Positions 5,197 through 5,429 of a stretch of DNA of 5,429 bases are shown piece by piece. A program made the translations under genes and the position numbers. Origin of the DNA: Anaerolineales bacterium (GTDB lineage: Bacteria; Chloroflexota; Anaerolineae; Anaerolineales; Villigracilaceae); NCBI GenBank assembly GCA_015489255.1, contig WGAD01000065.1:1-5429 (forward strand), written 5' to 3'. The notes below the pieces were generated by a model. The model saw only the letters and a program-made list of their open reading frames with translations, ran no database searches and had not been told where the DNA came from. Position 1 is the first letter of the stretch. Each line of letters starts with the position of its first letter.

Positions 5197-5429
5197 TTTC
5201 TCGCTCCCAGGATGCCGTTGGGCATCAACCGCAGGATGATGACGAAGAGGGTGAACTCAATAACGGGAACCCAGGTGGTGGGCAGGAACACCGGAATGAC
5301 GCCTTCCAGCAGGCCCAGGATCAGGCCGCCCAGCAGGGCGCCGATCGGGTTGCCCAGGCCGCCGAGGACGCCGATGACAAAACTCTTCAATTCGTAGGTG
5401 CCACCGGCCAGAATGGTGAAGGGCAGGAA
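5193..5429 (-). CDS. livH: Branched-chain amino acid ABC transporter permease LivH (C-terminal fragment at window edge)
   Basis: The last 78 codons of a LivH-type permease enter from the right edge; the N-terminal three quarters lie outside. The reading frame is open from base 5429 and is a continuation, not a start: the TTG at 5388-5390 is an internal Leu codon. Hallmarks are KSFVIGVLGGLGNPIGALLG followed by a glycine/leucine-rich span and LLEGV, matching the conserved LivH stretch K-x-F-x-x-x-x-LGG-x-G-x-x-x-GA-x-x-GG, then a last membrane segment ending in RLMPNGILG, the usual permease terminus with RPxGLFG-like sequence. Its TGA overlaps the livM ATG by the shared ATGA. Nothing suggests truncation other than the window edge. 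Confidence 0.92.
   Translation of the reverse strand, partial: FLPFTILAGGTYELKSFVIGVLGGLGNPIGALLGGLILGLLEGVIPVFLPTTWVPVIEFTLFVIILRLMPNGILGARK

Noticed and set aside
5193..5390. A separate 65-residue gene starting at the TTG at 5390
   Set aside because: The frame stays open to the right edge and the sequence continues as LivH (FLPFTILAGGTYELKSF), so the TTG is an internal Leu codon.

Overview
The window reads as one continuous minus-strand gene block: eight genes, all transcribed right to left, with no RNA gene, mobile element or CRISPR array visible. In transcription order it contains the end of livH (5429-5193), livM (5196-4225), livG (4228-3470), livF (3468-2758), a CBS-CBS-ACT protein (2702-2055), a YwiC-like membrane protein (1984-1160), a small DUF2007-type protein (1155-910) and an acyl-CoA dehydrogenase that runs off the left edge (872-1). 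There is no gene-free stretch longer than 70 bases.

The right half is a branched-chain amino acid (LIV/HAAT-type) ABC importer. Its genes are tightly coupled: ATGA overlaps join livH/livM and livM/livG, and one base separates livG from livF. No periplasmic or lipoprotein substrate-binding protein is in the window; it may lie beyond the right edge or elsewhere. The two ATPases divide their sequence motifs in a way that predicts one normal and one degenerate ATP site per heterodimer.

The left half is looser. The CBS-ACT protein (AcuB-like layout) starts 55 bases after livF and is a plausible nucleotide and amino-acid sensor for the same pathway. A 70-base gap with a strong stem-loop separates it from the YwiC-like gene, whose start has no Shine-Dalgarno sequence and abuts a second, competing hairpin. 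The YwiC-like and DUF2007 genes are translationally coupled, and a SCAD/isobutyryl-type acyl-CoA dehydrogenase follows. Import of branched-chain amino acids beside an acyl-CoA dehydrogenase suggests amino acid uptake and degradation, but no transaminase, keto-acid dehydrogenase or CoA ligase is present to prove it.

The organism is a bacterium with moderately high GC and good purine-rich Shine-Dalgarno sites at most genes. The combination of HAAT transporter, CBS-ACT protein, YwiC-like protein and acyl-CoA dehydrogenase is compatible with an environmental Chloroflexota (Anaerolineae-like) genome. That is an impression from protein style, not a demonstrated placement. Most of the window is recognisable metabolism and transport. 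The more unusual material is the 1985-2054 leader, the CBS-ACT/YwiC/DUF2007 trio, and the LivF/LivG asymmetry.
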